A stretch of 64,000 nt of DNA, from positions 19,471-83,470 of the forward strand of contig JBBPIG010000020.1 in assembly GCA_038040445.1 (NCBI GenBank). The letters run 5' to 3'. The translations under genes and the position numbers were made by a program. This document shows positions 40,531 through 49,146 of the stretch, in pieces. The stretch's first letter is position 1, and each line of letters starts with the position of its first letter. The stretch is from Acidobacteriota bacterium. Its GTDB lineage: Bacteria > Acidobacteriota > Blastocatellia > UBA7656. The notes below the pieces were generated by a model. The model was not told where the DNA came from. It saw nothing but the letters and a program-made list of their open reading frames with translations, and searched no databases.

Positions 40531-41661
40531 CTATCCGAGAATAACGCTCAAATCGTTGTCGAGCTGATCGAAAAAGCCATCGGGCCAAGTGGCGATATCC
40601 CCTGATTCCGAAACTGCTATCTGGGTTACTGAAGGCTCGAAGGCGTCCAAGGGTTTAGCGAAAAAGAGAAAGCGGACCTTATCAGGAGTTAAGATTGTTC
40701 GTTTGACCATCCGCCGAATGCCATTCAGGACATGCTCGCTGTGAGTTTCGACAAATACCTGGGTTCCTCCAGCTGCAACGCGTGCCAAGAACTCCCCAAT
40801 CATCGACTGCGCTTTGGGATGAAGATGTGCTTCAGGATTCTCAACGATTAAGACTGTATCGCTCGTCGCAGCCAAGCCTGCCACTATTACTCCAAGTACA
40901 AAAGACAAGCCAAATCCGGTATTGGTCGGGCGAACAAATAGGCTTTGACCGGTTTGCTGTCTTTGGAGTGCTAGTCCTAACCTAACTTGGTCGGCCCGAC
41001 TATAAATCTCTGACTCTCCATCGAAGCCCGGAAAGAGTCGCGCCATCCAAAGTGCCCATTGGTACTGTATCGTTGGGTATTCCTTTTCATCTGAGCTTTC
41101 CAGCACGAGTATGCTGTTGGTAATCTCTGTTTCTCTAAGCTCAGAGGCAATGATGTAAGGAGCGTTCTCACCGTTCTTGCCAACACGTAACGGATGCCCT
41201 TCATCAGGAGATATCTGAAATACCTTTCGGGGACCAACCCGCTCCGCATGCAGATAGTTGAAGGGTTCTAAAAAAAGCCCCGAAGTCAGCGCTCGTTCCT
41301 CGATTAAAGTATCGCTACGAAGGGGCAAAGAATAATGCGTTCGGTACTTTTCGAATTCGCCACTTTGCAAATGGAGCACTTGGTCTTGTTCAGAACCTCT
41401 CAGTATGATTTCTATGGAATCCCCGTCCGGATCGGCGCAATAGACCTCTCCACTGGTGCCCAAGTCCACCAAAGAGCCGTTTAGTTTGAGCGTTCCGCGG
41501 GACAGACTGCCTGATTCCCACGATTGTCGGACCGCCAGGAGGCTCTGAATGACGGTGGACTTTCCTGCGCCATTCATGCCCGCAAGCACGTTGATCATCC
41601 CGAGGTCCATCGTCCGAGACCTAAAACATTTAAAATTAGTAAGGGTGATCGAGGCGATCAT
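40531..41661 (-). CDS. AAA/RecF-like ATPase (AAA_21 with DUF3696-like end)
   Basis: 376 residues. Walker A AGMNGAGKSTVIQSLL follows SITLTNFKCFRSR. The ABC-type region reads FGLSFVLGVIVAGLAA, with Walker B TVLIVENPEAHLHPKAQ and the H-loop VETHSEHVLNGI. The C-terminus (RFLFFAKPL, SVTQIAVSESGDIATWPDGFFDQ) is the DUF3696 ending. There is no TOPRIM nuclease domain, so any nuclease must be a partner. It overlaps the DUF262 gene by four bases and is followed at once by the 261-residue unknown protein. Confidence 0.9.
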   Translation of the reverse strand: MIASITLTNFKCFRSRTMDLGMINVLAGMNGAGKSTVIQSLLAVRQSWESGSLSRGTLKLNGSLVDLGTSGEVYCADPDGDSIEIILRGSEQDQVLHLQSGEFEKYRTHYSLPLRSDTLIEERALTSGLFLEPFNYLHAERVGPRKVFQISPDEGHPLRVGKNGENAPYIIASELRETEITNSILVLESSDEKEYPTIQYQWALWMARLFPGFDGESEIYSRADQVRLGLALQRQQTGQSLFVRPTNTGFGLSFVLGVIVAGLAATSDTVLIVENPEAHLHPKAQSMIGEFLARVAAGGTQVFVETHSEHVLNGIRRMVKRTILTPDKVRFLFFAKPLDAFEPSVTQIAVSESGDIATWPDGFFDQLDNDLSVILG

Positions 41662-43130
41662 TCTAATACTTTCTCAACTGCACTATGGGCGCGCTGGAAA
41701 CGTGTCTTCACCGAATTCACGCTGCCTGTGCCTGCCGATAACGACCTAACGTAGTCGGGATCCGAAAACATCTGGAAGAGGCTTGAAAGGATCTGGTCTT
41801 TCCGTTGGCGCAAGAGTTTCAAGTCGTAGCCCTGAAGAACATTTGACCATGACTCAAAGAGTGCTTTATTGATCGGCGCTCTTCTATCGGTTTCCAGGTT
41901 GAACTTGCGGAAGGCCAGTCGACCAAAGATCTCAAAAGCTCGATTCATTGCCTCGCGAAAGCTTAGGTTGAGGAGCATCACCTCAGAGTTGGACATACAG
42001 TTTATGTCCGCCATCGTAGCTGAAAGGAAGGTATTTAGATCAGATTTCAAGTATTCGCTGTAGGGATGAATATGGAATGCTGCGTATCGCAGAACGCACT
42101 CACGAGCATCCATCCGCGTATCGCTTACGCCGCCTCCAGTTGCCTCCAGGAAATCCTCAGATTCGGCCAATGTTCTTAACAGCCTAGTAGCCTCCCCTTG
42201 AAAGAGTGCGTGACGAATTTCCTGAGCGGTGAGCACGAGTCCACCAGTATTGATTCTATAAAAAATTGTAAACTTTACCTCTGGCGGCGTCTCCGGGCGG
42301 ATAATGAAGAGCGTCACCTGAGTGTCTTCCAGATCGCGTCGCATCCCTCTCGGTAGTTCATCAAAGGTTTTCCCTTCGGCGGACTTGAGGTATTCAAGCC
42401 GCTCAAGTCGAAAGTTCCTTTCGGTTACAAAGTCCTTGAGAGTTGAGAGTCGCTGCAATCCATCAACTACCACCCAGCGATTTGCATCTACACCATCGAA
42501 GTAAAATGCGGGTAGAGGAATGCGTAAGAGCGCAGATTCAATGAGCCGCGATCTTCGAACCGGATCCCACACTAGATTGCGCTGGAACTCAGGATCTAGA
42601 ATGATTTCGTTGAGGGATATCTTCCGCAGCACTTGAAAAACCGTCATTGGTTCGCGATCAACTTTGATTTTGGTCGGATCGAATGGCTCTGTGATTGATT
42701 CGTCGCCTTCGGAGTTTTCGCTTTCCACTCCCAGTGTCGCTAGTTCGATGCCACCATCCGCACAGATTTCCAGGAAGACATCGTCGTCAATTCTGCGCAC
42801 AGCATTCTGCGCATTGTAGAAGGGAGCCAACTCGCGTGGCTTTCCATTTTCAGCGCGGCCAGGAACGGTTATGGTGAAGGGACGATAGTTCAGAATTTCA
42901 GCAAAGAACTGATCAGGATTGTCCGGGTCGGCAATCACGGCTCCTACTTCACCGTAACCAAAGTATTCACCTTCGCCGGACTTTTTCGGTTCGTAATAGA
43001 CGAATTCGATCGCTGGCAGCGTTAGGAAGTTGAAATATTTCCTTGGAAAATGGTAGCGAGTGCCGATCTGATCAGCATAAGCAGAAGCTTTACGATATTG
43101 GGCTAAGACGAGCTTGGTTTTCTGTTGCAT
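41658..43130 (-). CDS. DUF262 protein with N-terminal PUA/EVE-like domain
   Basis: 490 residues. The C-terminal two thirds are DUF262 (ParB/Srx-like nuclease fold, as in GmrSD): FQVLRKISLNEIILDPEFQR, the signature VVDGLQRLSTLKDFV, and FYRINTGGLVLTAQEIRHALF. The N-terminal 100 residues (ADQIGTRYHFPRKY, FVYYEPKKSGEGEYFGYGEVG, FFAEILNYRPFTITVP) resemble the modified-base-reading PUA/EVE-type modules found on HNH and McrBC-like proteins. A reader joined to DUF262 suggests recognition of modified DNA (inference). The gene starts 31 bases after vsr. Confidence 0.8.
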   Translation of the reverse strand: MQQKTKLVLAQYRKASAYADQIGTRYHFPRKYFNFLTLPAIEFVYYEPKKSGEGEYFGYGEVGAVIADPDNPDQFFAEILNYRPFTITVPGRAENGKPRELAPFYNAQNAVRRIDDDVFLEICADGGIELATLGVESENSEGDESITEPFDPTKIKVDREPMTVFQVLRKISLNEIILDPEFQRNLVWDPVRRSRLIESALLRIPLPAFYFDGVDANRWVVVDGLQRLSTLKDFVTERNFRLERLEYLKSAEGKTFDELPRGMRRDLEDTQVTLFIIRPETPPEVKFTIFYRINTGGLVLTAQEIRHALFQGEATRLLRTLAESEDFLEATGGGVSDTRMDARECVLRYAAFHIHPYSEYLKSDLNTFLSATMADINCMSNSEVMLLNLSFREAMNRAFEIFGRLAFRKFNLETDRRAPINKALFESWSNVLQGYDLKLLRQRKDQILSSLFQMFSDPDYVRSLSAGTGSVNSVKTRFQRAHSAVEKVLE

Positions 43131-43161
43131 TATCTAAAGATAGGATTCTGGAACATCTCTC

Positions 43162-43575
43162 TTAAAGATCATAGTCCAAACAACGCACGACTCTCCGCGT
43201 CACCTTCTTCGGGTCTCTCAATTCATGTTGCCAGACCCTGAGTATTTGCCAGCCTCGACGCTTTAGCTCTCGATTGACAAAGCGGTCTCGATTCCTATTG
43301 CGCGTGAGTTTCTCCCTCCAAAAGGCCGAGTTGGTTGCTGGGATGGTGCCGTGGCTTCGGCACCCATGCCAAAAACAACCATCTACAAAAACGGCCAGTC
43401 GCTGCTTGGGAAAAACAAAATCTGGATTGCCTAAAAGCGCAAAGTGCCTGCGCCACCCGCTGATCCGACGTTCGCGAAAAATATTTAAGAGCCGAACTTC
43501 TGTCGAGAGATTGCCTCGGCTCTTTACGCGAGACATTATCTCTGAGCGTTTTTCTGCATCAAAGACATCGGCCAT
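43162..43575 (-). CDS. vsr: Very-short-patch repair endonuclease Vsr
   Basis: 137 residues. The Vsr landmarks are EIMSRVKSRGNLSTEVRL, GNPDFVFPKQRLAVFVDGCFWHGC (catalytic Asp and zinc-binding region) and NRDRFVNRELKRRGWQILRVW. Vsr nicks at T:G mismatches created by deamination of 5-methylcytosine made by a partner Dcm. It overlaps the dcm end by 17 bases, confirming the partnership. Length is normal. Confidence 0.93.
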   Translation of the reverse strand: MADVFDAEKRSEIMSRVKSRGNLSTEVRLLNIFRERRISGWRRHFALLGNPDFVFPKQRLAVFVDGCFWHGCRSHGTIPATNSAFWREKLTRNRNRDRFVNRELKRRGWQILRVWQHELRDPKKVTRRVVRCLDYDL

Positions 43576-44593
43576 CAGATCCCTCTAACGCTTGAACAAT
43601 TTTAAGCGCATGCCGCCGTATGAATTCTGGAGGTAAGGCGTTGCCTATCATCTCAGCCGTCGCAATCCTGCCACGTTCCAGAGAAAAAAAGTACGACGCC
43701 GGGAAAGTCTGAAGCAGTGCAGCCTCGCGCAATGTAATGGCGCGGTTTCGTGTTGGATGTAAAAAACGTCCCTTTGAAGGATTGAAGCAGCCGGTTGTAA
43801 TTGTAGGGGCCACTTCATTCCAGCTCATGCGGCCATAGACATCTTTGAAACCGTCGCAGCTCTTATGACACTTCAGCTGTTCTTTCTTTCCGAGATCTAG
43901 GCGACTTCCTCCATTTTTCGGGATCAGCCTAATCCTGCGTTTAACTTCTTCCGTTCTTTTCTCTTTGTAATTGTGAAGGGGGTCTCGCTTAGCTCGTTTG
44001 CCCAGCTTTCGGAACGCATCGCGAACGACCGGCTTGCAACGCGCTTGTCGACCGAATGGTATCTTGGTTCGATGACCAGCCAACAAGATGAAGCGGCGGC
44101 GCCGTTGGGGTACTCCATATTCTGCAGCGTTGAGAACATCAGCAGTGCAGTCGTAACCGAGTTCTTTTAATTCAGAGAGCACCTTCTTCATTCGTCGGTC
44201 TTTTGCAAGGCCTGGAACGTTCTCCAACATTACGGCCTTGGGTCGCAGGTTCCTAACAAACTTCATAAACTGGAAGATAAGATCATTTTGAGCGTCGTCA
44301 ATAATATAACTGCCATTCAGCGTTGTGATGGTGGAGAACCCTTGGCAAGGCGGGCAGCCAGCGAGAAGATCCAGTTGACCTCGCTTCAGCTTCAGTTTAC
44401 GCATCACCGCCGCAACGGAGACGTCGCTTATATCCTTCGCCCAAACAGTTACTCGCTTGTGATTCGCTTTATACGTGCTGACTGCGAGAGGGTCGATTTC
44501 GACGGCGCCAATAACGCGAAAACCCGCCTGCTTGAGCCCCAACGTAAGGCCTCCGCAACCTGAGAAAAGGTCAATAGCAACCGGCTTCGCCAT
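43559..44593 (-). CDS. dcm: DNA (cytosine-5) methyltransferase
   Basis: About 344 residues from ATG 44593; an upstream in-frame TTG (44668) would add 25 residues not typical of the family. Motif I is AIDLFSGCGGLTLGLKQAG, motif IV GCPPCQGFST with catalytic Cys83, motif VI ENVPGL, motif VIII QRRRRFILLAG, and motif X GNALPPE near the end. The target site cannot be read off. No separate restriction endonuclease of known type is adjacent; the DUF262/AAA/Z1 genes may supply that role. Followed by vsr in the same operon. Confidence 0.95.
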   Translation of the reverse strand: MAKPVAIDLFSGCGGLTLGLKQAGFRVIGAVEIDPLAVSTYKANHKRVTVWAKDISDVSVAAVMRKLKLKRGQLDLLAGCPPCQGFSTITTLNGSYIIDDAQNDLIFQFMKFVRNLRPKAVMLENVPGLAKDRRMKKVLSELKELGYDCTADVLNAAEYGVPQRRRRFILLAGHRTKIPFGRQARCKPVVRDAFRKLGKRAKRDPLHNYKEKRTEEVKRRIRLIPKNGGSRLDLGKKEQLKCHKSCDGFKDVYGRMSWNEVAPTITTGCFNPSKGRFLHPTRNRAITLREAALLQTFPASYFFSLERGRIATAEMIGNALPPEFIRRHALKIVQALEGSDGRCL

Positions 44594-44808
44594 GCTCCCG
44601 ATTCTGAAAGCTTTGTCAAGAAGCGTCAAGACGAATTCCGCTAGATGAAATTTGCCCACTGTTTTCAAAGCTTCAGAGACACCAACCCGCTCTTTCTACG
44701 AGGAAGCTTCGACGCTTGAAACGAATCTGTGCCGGCTGGGCTCACCGCGTCTCAAGTAGCTTCGCACTCTCAACCCGCGAGGCGGCCTACAGAACAGGAG
44801 TGCTGGGT

Positions 44809-46212
44809 CTACGCCTCCTTCTTGTCGTCGCTCGCTGCCGGCGCGACAGCGAGCCCCGGCCTCGCATACTGATCCAACCCGAATCCAAGAGTAATCGTCG
44901 CCAACAGAATCGCCGACGAGAAGAAGTACGGCGACGATACTCCGATCGAATCGAAGGCCCAGCCGAAGAACAACGGTGCGATGATGCGAGCCACTCCGCC
45001 ATACGTCTGTTGCATTCCCATATACAAGCCGCGTTCTCTTTGAGAAATGACTCGTGACAGAAGCGCCGTGACGCACGGAAACGTAAAGGCCGTGCCCAGC
45101 GGAATCAGCGCTACGGCTAACGCCAGCATCCCCAGGCTTCGCGAGAGCGGCATCCCGAGAACGCCCGCGGCCAGGAGCACGAGCCCCAGACGCGAGAGCC
45201 TCGCCTCGCCGAGCCAATCGACCGCGCGCCCTAAAAGCAGCACGCGAGCGAAAACCGCAATTGACCCGATATACATGAAGAAATAGCCTATCGTCTGTTC
45301 GGTGACTTGAAAGCGCGCGTTCAGGAAGAGCGCGAGCACCGAAAAGCTTCCCTGAAAGGCGCCAATGGCAATCGCATAAATCAAGATGAGGCGCGACGCG
45401 GGCTCGCTCGATCGCGAGATCACGCGCCAGATCGCCTGACGCGAGGTAGGGCGTACGTAGCCTTCCTGCGGCGGCTCGCTCGAATCACGAGACTCGGTCA
45501 GATAGCGAGCTGCGAAGATCATGTTCAGCAAGCAGAGCCCGGCCGCTATGATTCCAGGCCCCGCGCGCCCCATCAGCAACGTCCCCGGCCCCGGCATCAG
45601 ATCGCGCTTGCCTAATGCAATCGCGAAGGAACCGAGCACCGGCCCCAGCGCTACACCGAGATTGGTTGTCGCCGAGAGCCATCCGAGCGCTCGCGCGCGA
45701 TCCTTTGGATTCGTCGAGTCGGCTACGTAAGCCTGGATCACGCCTACCGTGCCCCCGCCCGCGCCCTGCACCAAGCGCGACAGGAACAAGAGGAGCAGCG
45801 AGTGCGCGAAGCCGAAAATCAGATACGCGATTCCTGCTGCGCCTATCGCGATCAGCAGCGTGGGCCGGCGCCCCACTCGATCAGAGAAGCGGCCCCACAT
45901 CGGCGCGCTTATAAGTTGTGCGATGGTGAACGAGGCGACAATGAATCCGGAGATGGTCCCGATTCCAAAGTGCAGCCCGAGTACGTCGATCCCCGGCCCG
46001 CCGAGTTCCTTTACGTAAAACGGCAGGAGCGGAATGATCATCAACAGCCCCAGCATGTCTACGAATGCCGTCGCCATGAGTGTGAACAGCTTGGCGGGGA
46101 TCTTCCGGACTTCTTTCCACAGAACGTAGAGAAGTGCCATCGCGATCGCGCCGAGCAACACGCGCACGACAGGCGATTGGAAGGAGTGGGCAATGTCTTG
46201 CTGGATTATCAT
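44809..46212 (-). CDS. MFS transporter (TetA-like drug/proton antiporter family)
   Basis: 467 residues with about twelve membrane segments after an extra hydrophobic N-terminal stretch. Family motifs: GRFSDRVGRRPTLLI (motif A), LFLSRLVQGAGGGTVGVIQAYVAD (motif B region), and GWLSATTNLGVALGPVLG (motif C), a signature of drug antiporters. The centre loop is short. Export of an organic substrate is likely, but the substrate is unknown. It is separated from dcm by 215 bases. Confidence 0.88.
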   Translation of the reverse strand: MIIQQDIAHSFQSPVVRVLLGAIAMALLYVLWKEVRKIPAKLFTLMATAFVDMLGLLMIIPLLPFYVKELGGPGIDVLGLHFGIGTISGFIVASFTIAQLISAPMWGRFSDRVGRRPTLLIAIGAAGIAYLIFGFAHSLLLLFLSRLVQGAGGGTVGVIQAYVADSTNPKDRARALGWLSATTNLGVALGPVLGSFAIALGKRDLMPGPGTLLMGRAGPGIIAAGLCLLNMIFAARYLTESRDSSEPPQEGYVRPTSRQAIWRVISRSSEPASRLILIYAIAIGAFQGSFSVLALFLNARFQVTEQTIGYFFMYIGSIAVFARVLLLGRAVDWLGEARLSRLGLVLLAAGVLGMPLSRSLGMLALAVALIPLGTAFTFPCVTALLSRVISQRERGLYMGMQQTYGGVARIIAPLFFGWAFDSIGVSSPYFFSSAILLATITLGFGLDQYARPGLAVAPAASDDKKEA

Positions 46213-46389
46213 TAGACGCGCTGTCTTCGGTTCTCCAATACATTTGCTCGGTTAGCGTCGGGGCATGTGACCACTTGGACTGGGCATGATGCAAACGCGT
46301 TAGAAGCGGTTCTTCATCTGTATGGTCGATTGCGGGATCTAAGAAGACAGTTGGGTTCACCTGGCGGGGCATTCTTCAATAGAGATATT

Positions 46390-46465
46390 CCTCTGCGTTC
46401 CTCCGCGTCCTCTGCGGTTTACTCCGGATGCATTTAACCGCAGAGGACGCCGAGGAACGCAGAGG
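46390..46465. repeat. Inverted repeat, CCTCTGCG family
   Basis: Arms of 30 bases (46390-46419 and 46436-46465) pair with one mismatch around a 16-base loop; the sequence is of the type CCTCTGCGTTCCTC...GTCCTCTGCGGTT. It lies just past the DUF1428 stop and may act as a terminator. A degenerate relative is at 63677-63755. Confidence 0.8.
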
Positions 46466-46477
46466 AGAAGTGGCGGC

Positions 46478-46837
46478 TCAAGCTTCGACGATAACTTTGA
46501 AACCTCCGTAGACCATGCGCTTGACGTCGAAGGGCATCGGCACCCCCTCCATCATCTTTGCCATGCGGGGGTCTTTCATCACTTTCGCGTTGACGCGATC
46601 GCGATGCGCGCGCGACTTGAACACTATCCACGAGAACACCGCCGTCTCGCCGGGCTTGAGCTTCATTGTCCGCGTGAACGAAACGCCAAACTTCACATCG
46701 AGGTCGTCGCCTACGCACTCCCGGTACTCGAGCGCGCCGTGCTCGCGCCAGATTTTTCCAGCCGCTCGCGAGATGCGGCGGTAGAGCTGCACGTTTTTCG
46801 TGGGGACCGGCAACACGAATCCATCAACGTAGTTCAT
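46478..46837 (-). CDS. DUF1428 family protein
   Basis: 119 residues: MNYVDGFVLPVPTKNVQLYRR, HGALEYRECVGDD, FSWIVFKSRAHRDRVNAKVMKDPRM, and the ending FDVKRMVYGGFKVI. This is the DUF1428 ferredoxin-like fold, related to the dimeric alpha-beta barrel group; its function is unknown. It begins 34 bases after the PhnB-like gene. Confidence 0.88.
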   Translation of the reverse strand: MNYVDGFVLPVPTKNVQLYRRISRAAGKIWREHGALEYRECVGDDLDVKFGVSFTRTMKLKPGETAVFSWIVFKSRAHRDRVNAKVMKDPRMAKMMEGVPMPFDVKRMVYGGFKVIVEA

Positions 46838-46871
46838 AAATCCTCCGTAGTAGTTTATACCTGGAAAGAGG

Positions 46872-47282
46872 TCAGGTAGCTTGTCCGCAGTTGATCATCC
46901 ACGGGATGCCGAACCGATCGGTAACCATCCCAAAACGGACGGCCCAGAAGGTCTGCTGGAGCGGCATCTGAACCGTTCCGTTCTCTGACAACGCGTCGAA
47001 TATGCGTTCTGCCTCTGCCGGATCGTCGATTTGGATCGATACACAAAAGCCTGTTGGTTTCACATCGCGATCAGGCGGAGCGTCAGCCCCCAGCAGTGCC
47101 GTCTCTCCGACAATCAGGCTCGCGTGAATGATTCTATCGCGCCATTCTGATGGCACTTGATCGGCCATCGGCGAATCACCATAGGTCATCATCGTTTGGA
47201 TGTTCCCGCCAAGACACTGCTGATAGAACTTGAACGCAGCATCGCATTGGCCGTTGAAAGCGAGGTATGGACTCAATTGCAT
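46872..47282 (-). CDS. PhnB-like VOC protein
   Basis: 136 residues beginning LSPYLAFNGQCDAAFKFYQQCLGG, with MMTYGDSPMADQVP, IIHASLIVGETALLGAD and the ending WAVRFGMVTDRFGIPWMINC. This is the PhnB/3-demethylubiquinone-methyltransferase-like VOC group; the enzymatic role is unproven. It is one of five VOC-type genes in the window and stands upstream of DUF1428 on the same strand. Confidence 0.9.
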   Translation of the reverse strand: MQLSPYLAFNGQCDAAFKFYQQCLGGNIQTMMTYGDSPMADQVPSEWRDRIIHASLIVGETALLGADAPPDRDVKPTGFCVSIQIDDPAEAERIFDALSENGTVQMPLQQTFWAVRFGMVTDRFGIPWMINCGQAT

Positions 47283-47326
47283 AGTGGACTCCTTTGGTTA
47301 TTAGTAGGTTGCTGAAAAAAGTCATC

Positions 47327-47433
47327 CGATACCACGGGCTTCAGAGACTGTGCGAGACCTCCGGGAATCCCACCCACTGCCCGTGGGTGGGATTCCCTGA
47401 CTTTTCGCACACTATCTGAAGCCGGTGGTATCG
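47327..47433. repeat. Nested palindromic element
   Basis: The centre is a perfect 15-bp inverted repeat GGGAATCCCACCCAC (47363-47377) / GTGGGTGGGATTCCC (47383-47397). Around it a second, imperfect pair joins CGATACCAC-GGGCTTCAGA...GTGCGA (47327-47355) to its complement at 47405-47433. The whole 107 bases would fold into one long hairpin. Confidence 0.8.
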
Positions 47434-47471
47434 AAGAAGCGCGGCCCGTTTCAAACGTACTGCTGCCGACT

Positions 47472-47768
47472 CTAGCCGCCGGCTATCGCACCTACGACCA
47501 GAAGAGGCTCTGCGCCACTGGCGACCGCTTCCGGTAGCGCGGCGTCCGGCGGTTCGTGTGATAGATCTTCCTCGCAGGCGAAGAACCTCAGGAAGGGCCG
47601 GCGCTGCCCGGTGACGTGGTCGCGGATCGTCCCTCGCAGCATCGGATAGCGCGCCTCGAGTGCGTCGAGCACCGAACGCAGCGTAACCTGACCTTGAACG
47701 TCGAGCTGCACCTCGTCGTCGACCTTCGCCAGAGTTCGCAGATGGTACGGGAGCTCGACTCGGATCAC
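47472..47768 (-). CDS. MoaD/ThiS-like sulfur-carrier-type protein
   Basis: About 98 residues from a GTG at 47768 that overlaps the preceding stop (GTGA). The beta-grasp pattern [45 protein letters not shown] ends in the diagnostic Gly-Gly (VVGAIAGG). In MoaD/ThiS the GG tail is adenylated and thiocarboxylated to deliver sulfur. No MoaE, MoeB or ThiF is adjacent. Coupling to an Asp-box propeller gene is a recurrent but unexplained arrangement (recollection). Confidence 0.82.
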   Translation of the reverse strand: MIRVELPYHLRTLAKVDDEVQLDVQGQVTLRSVLDALEARYPMLRGTIRDHVTGQRRPFLRFFACEEDLSHEPPDAALPEAVASGAEPLLVVGAIAGG

Positions 47769-48952
47769 GGAAGCACCTGGACTTCTACCGACAGCACGGG
47801 CGGAAGATCTCGGACGATGGCAGCCCAGTTGTCTCCGGCGTCGGCCGATGCGTACACCTGCCCGCCGGTTGTGCCGAAATACACGCCGCACGAATCAAGC
47901 GAGTCGACAGCCATCGCGTCGCGTAGCACGTTGACGTAGCAGTCGCTTTGCGGCAGACCTTTCGTGAGCGCTTCCCACTCGTTTCCACCTGTGCGGCTGC
48001 GGTAGACTCGCAGCTTTCCGTCGGGCGGATAGTGCTCCGAGTCGCTCTTGATCGGGACAACGTAGACGGTGTCCGGCTCGTGCGCATGAACGTCGATCGC
48101 GAACCCGAAGTCGGTCGGCAAGTTCCCGCTGATCTCGTGCCACGAATCGCCGGCGTCATCGCTGCGCATGACGTCCCAGTGCTTCTGCATGAACAGCACG
48201 CCCGGGCGGGACGGGTTCATCGCGATGCGGTGAACGCAATGACCGACCTCCGCGGTCGGGTCGGGGATGTACAGCGAATGCAGCCCACGGTTGATCGGTC
48301 GCCACGTCTCGCCGGCGTCGTCGGTTCGGAAGGCGCCCGCGGCGGAAATAGCGATGAAGATCCGGTTGGGGTCACTCGGATCCAGAATGATCGTGTGCAG
48401 GCACATCCCACCGGCGCCTGGCGCCCAGTTGGGTCCCGAGCCGTGGCCGCGCAGTCCGGCGAGCTCCTGCCACGTCTGGCCGCCATTCGTCGAGCGAAAC
48501 AAGGCGGCGTCCTCAACCCCGGCGTAGACCGTATCGGGATCAGTTAACGAGGGTTCAAGATGCCAGACTCGCTTGAACTCCCACGGACGCAGCGTGCCGT
48601 CGTAAAACTGATGCGTGGTAAGCGGCTTGCCGGTTTCCGCAGACGTGTCGTAAACGAACTTGTTGCTCTCGCCTTTGGGCATGCCCTCCGGGGTAGTGGT
48701 CGGTTCGCCTGGCGGTGTTCCGGGTTGGTGCCAGGTTTTGCCGCCATCGTCCGAACGTTGAATGATCTGGCCGAACCAGCCGCTGGACTGCGATGCATAC
48801 AGCCGATTCGGATCAGCGGGCGACCCTTTGACGTGGTAGAGCTCCCAGCCCGCAAAGTGTGGCTCACTGACGTCCCACCGTTCGCGTTTTGCGTCCGCCG
48901 TTAGGACGAACGCGCCCTTACGTGTACCGACCAACACCCTTACTCCGCTCAT
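47765..48952 (-). CDS. Asp-box (BNR/sialidase-like) beta-propeller protein
   Basis: 395 residues with at least five Asp-box motifs: [32 protein letters not shown] and SADAGDNW. These mark a six- or seven-bladed propeller of the sialidase/VPS10-like type. There is no signal peptide and the sialidase Arg/Tyr catalytic residues are not evident, so it is more likely a binding or structural protein. It overlaps the 65-residue gene upstream (ATGA) and the MoaD-like gene downstream (GTGA). Confidence 0.88.
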   Translation of the reverse strand: MSGVRVLVGTRKGAFVLTADAKRERWDVSEPHFAGWELYHVKGSPADPNRLYASQSSGWFGQIIQRSDDGGKTWHQPGTPPGEPTTTPEGMPKGESNKFVYDTSAETGKPLTTHQFYDGTLRPWEFKRVWHLEPSLTDPDTVYAGVEDAALFRSTNGGQTWQELAGLRGHGSGPNWAPGAGGMCLHTIILDPSDPNRIFIAISAAGAFRTDDAGETWRPINRGLHSLYIPDPTAEVGHCVHRIAMNPSRPGVLFMQKHWDVMRSDDAGDSWHEISGNLPTDFGFAIDVHAHEPDTVYVVPIKSDSEHYPPDGKLRVYRSRTGGNEWEALTKGLPQSDCYVNVLRDAMAVDSLDSCGVYFGTTGGQVYASADAGDNWAAIVRDLPPVLSVEVQVLP

Positions 48953-49146
48953 ACATTTGCTCCTTTCTTTCTTGGTTCATAGTAAGAGTTCAGAATACAA
49001 GAGTTCAGAGTCGTTCCCCCAATAAACAGATGTCCCGCCACATGAAGCCAGGTCTTACCGTCGTTGCCGAAGAAGTCTCCCGGAATGCTGTAGATGTTGT
49101 CAGTGCCGGTGACGATCGCCAGCACAATCGCTGGAACGATTATCAC
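48949..49146 (-). CDS. Small protein with one hydrophobic N-terminal segment
   Basis: 65 residues from a GTG at 49146 that overlaps the SRPBCC stop. The start [17 protein letters not shown] may be a membrane anchor; then [25 protein letters not shown] and a basic end. It resembles the end of longer membrane proteins (about 140 residues) with an LHxxGHL motif, so it may be a truncated gene kept by coupling. Its stop overlaps the start of the propeller gene. Confidence 0.5.
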   Translation of the reverse strand: MIIVPAIVLAIVTGTDNIYSIPGDFFGNDGKTWLHVAGHLFIGGTTLNSCILNSYYEPRKKGANV

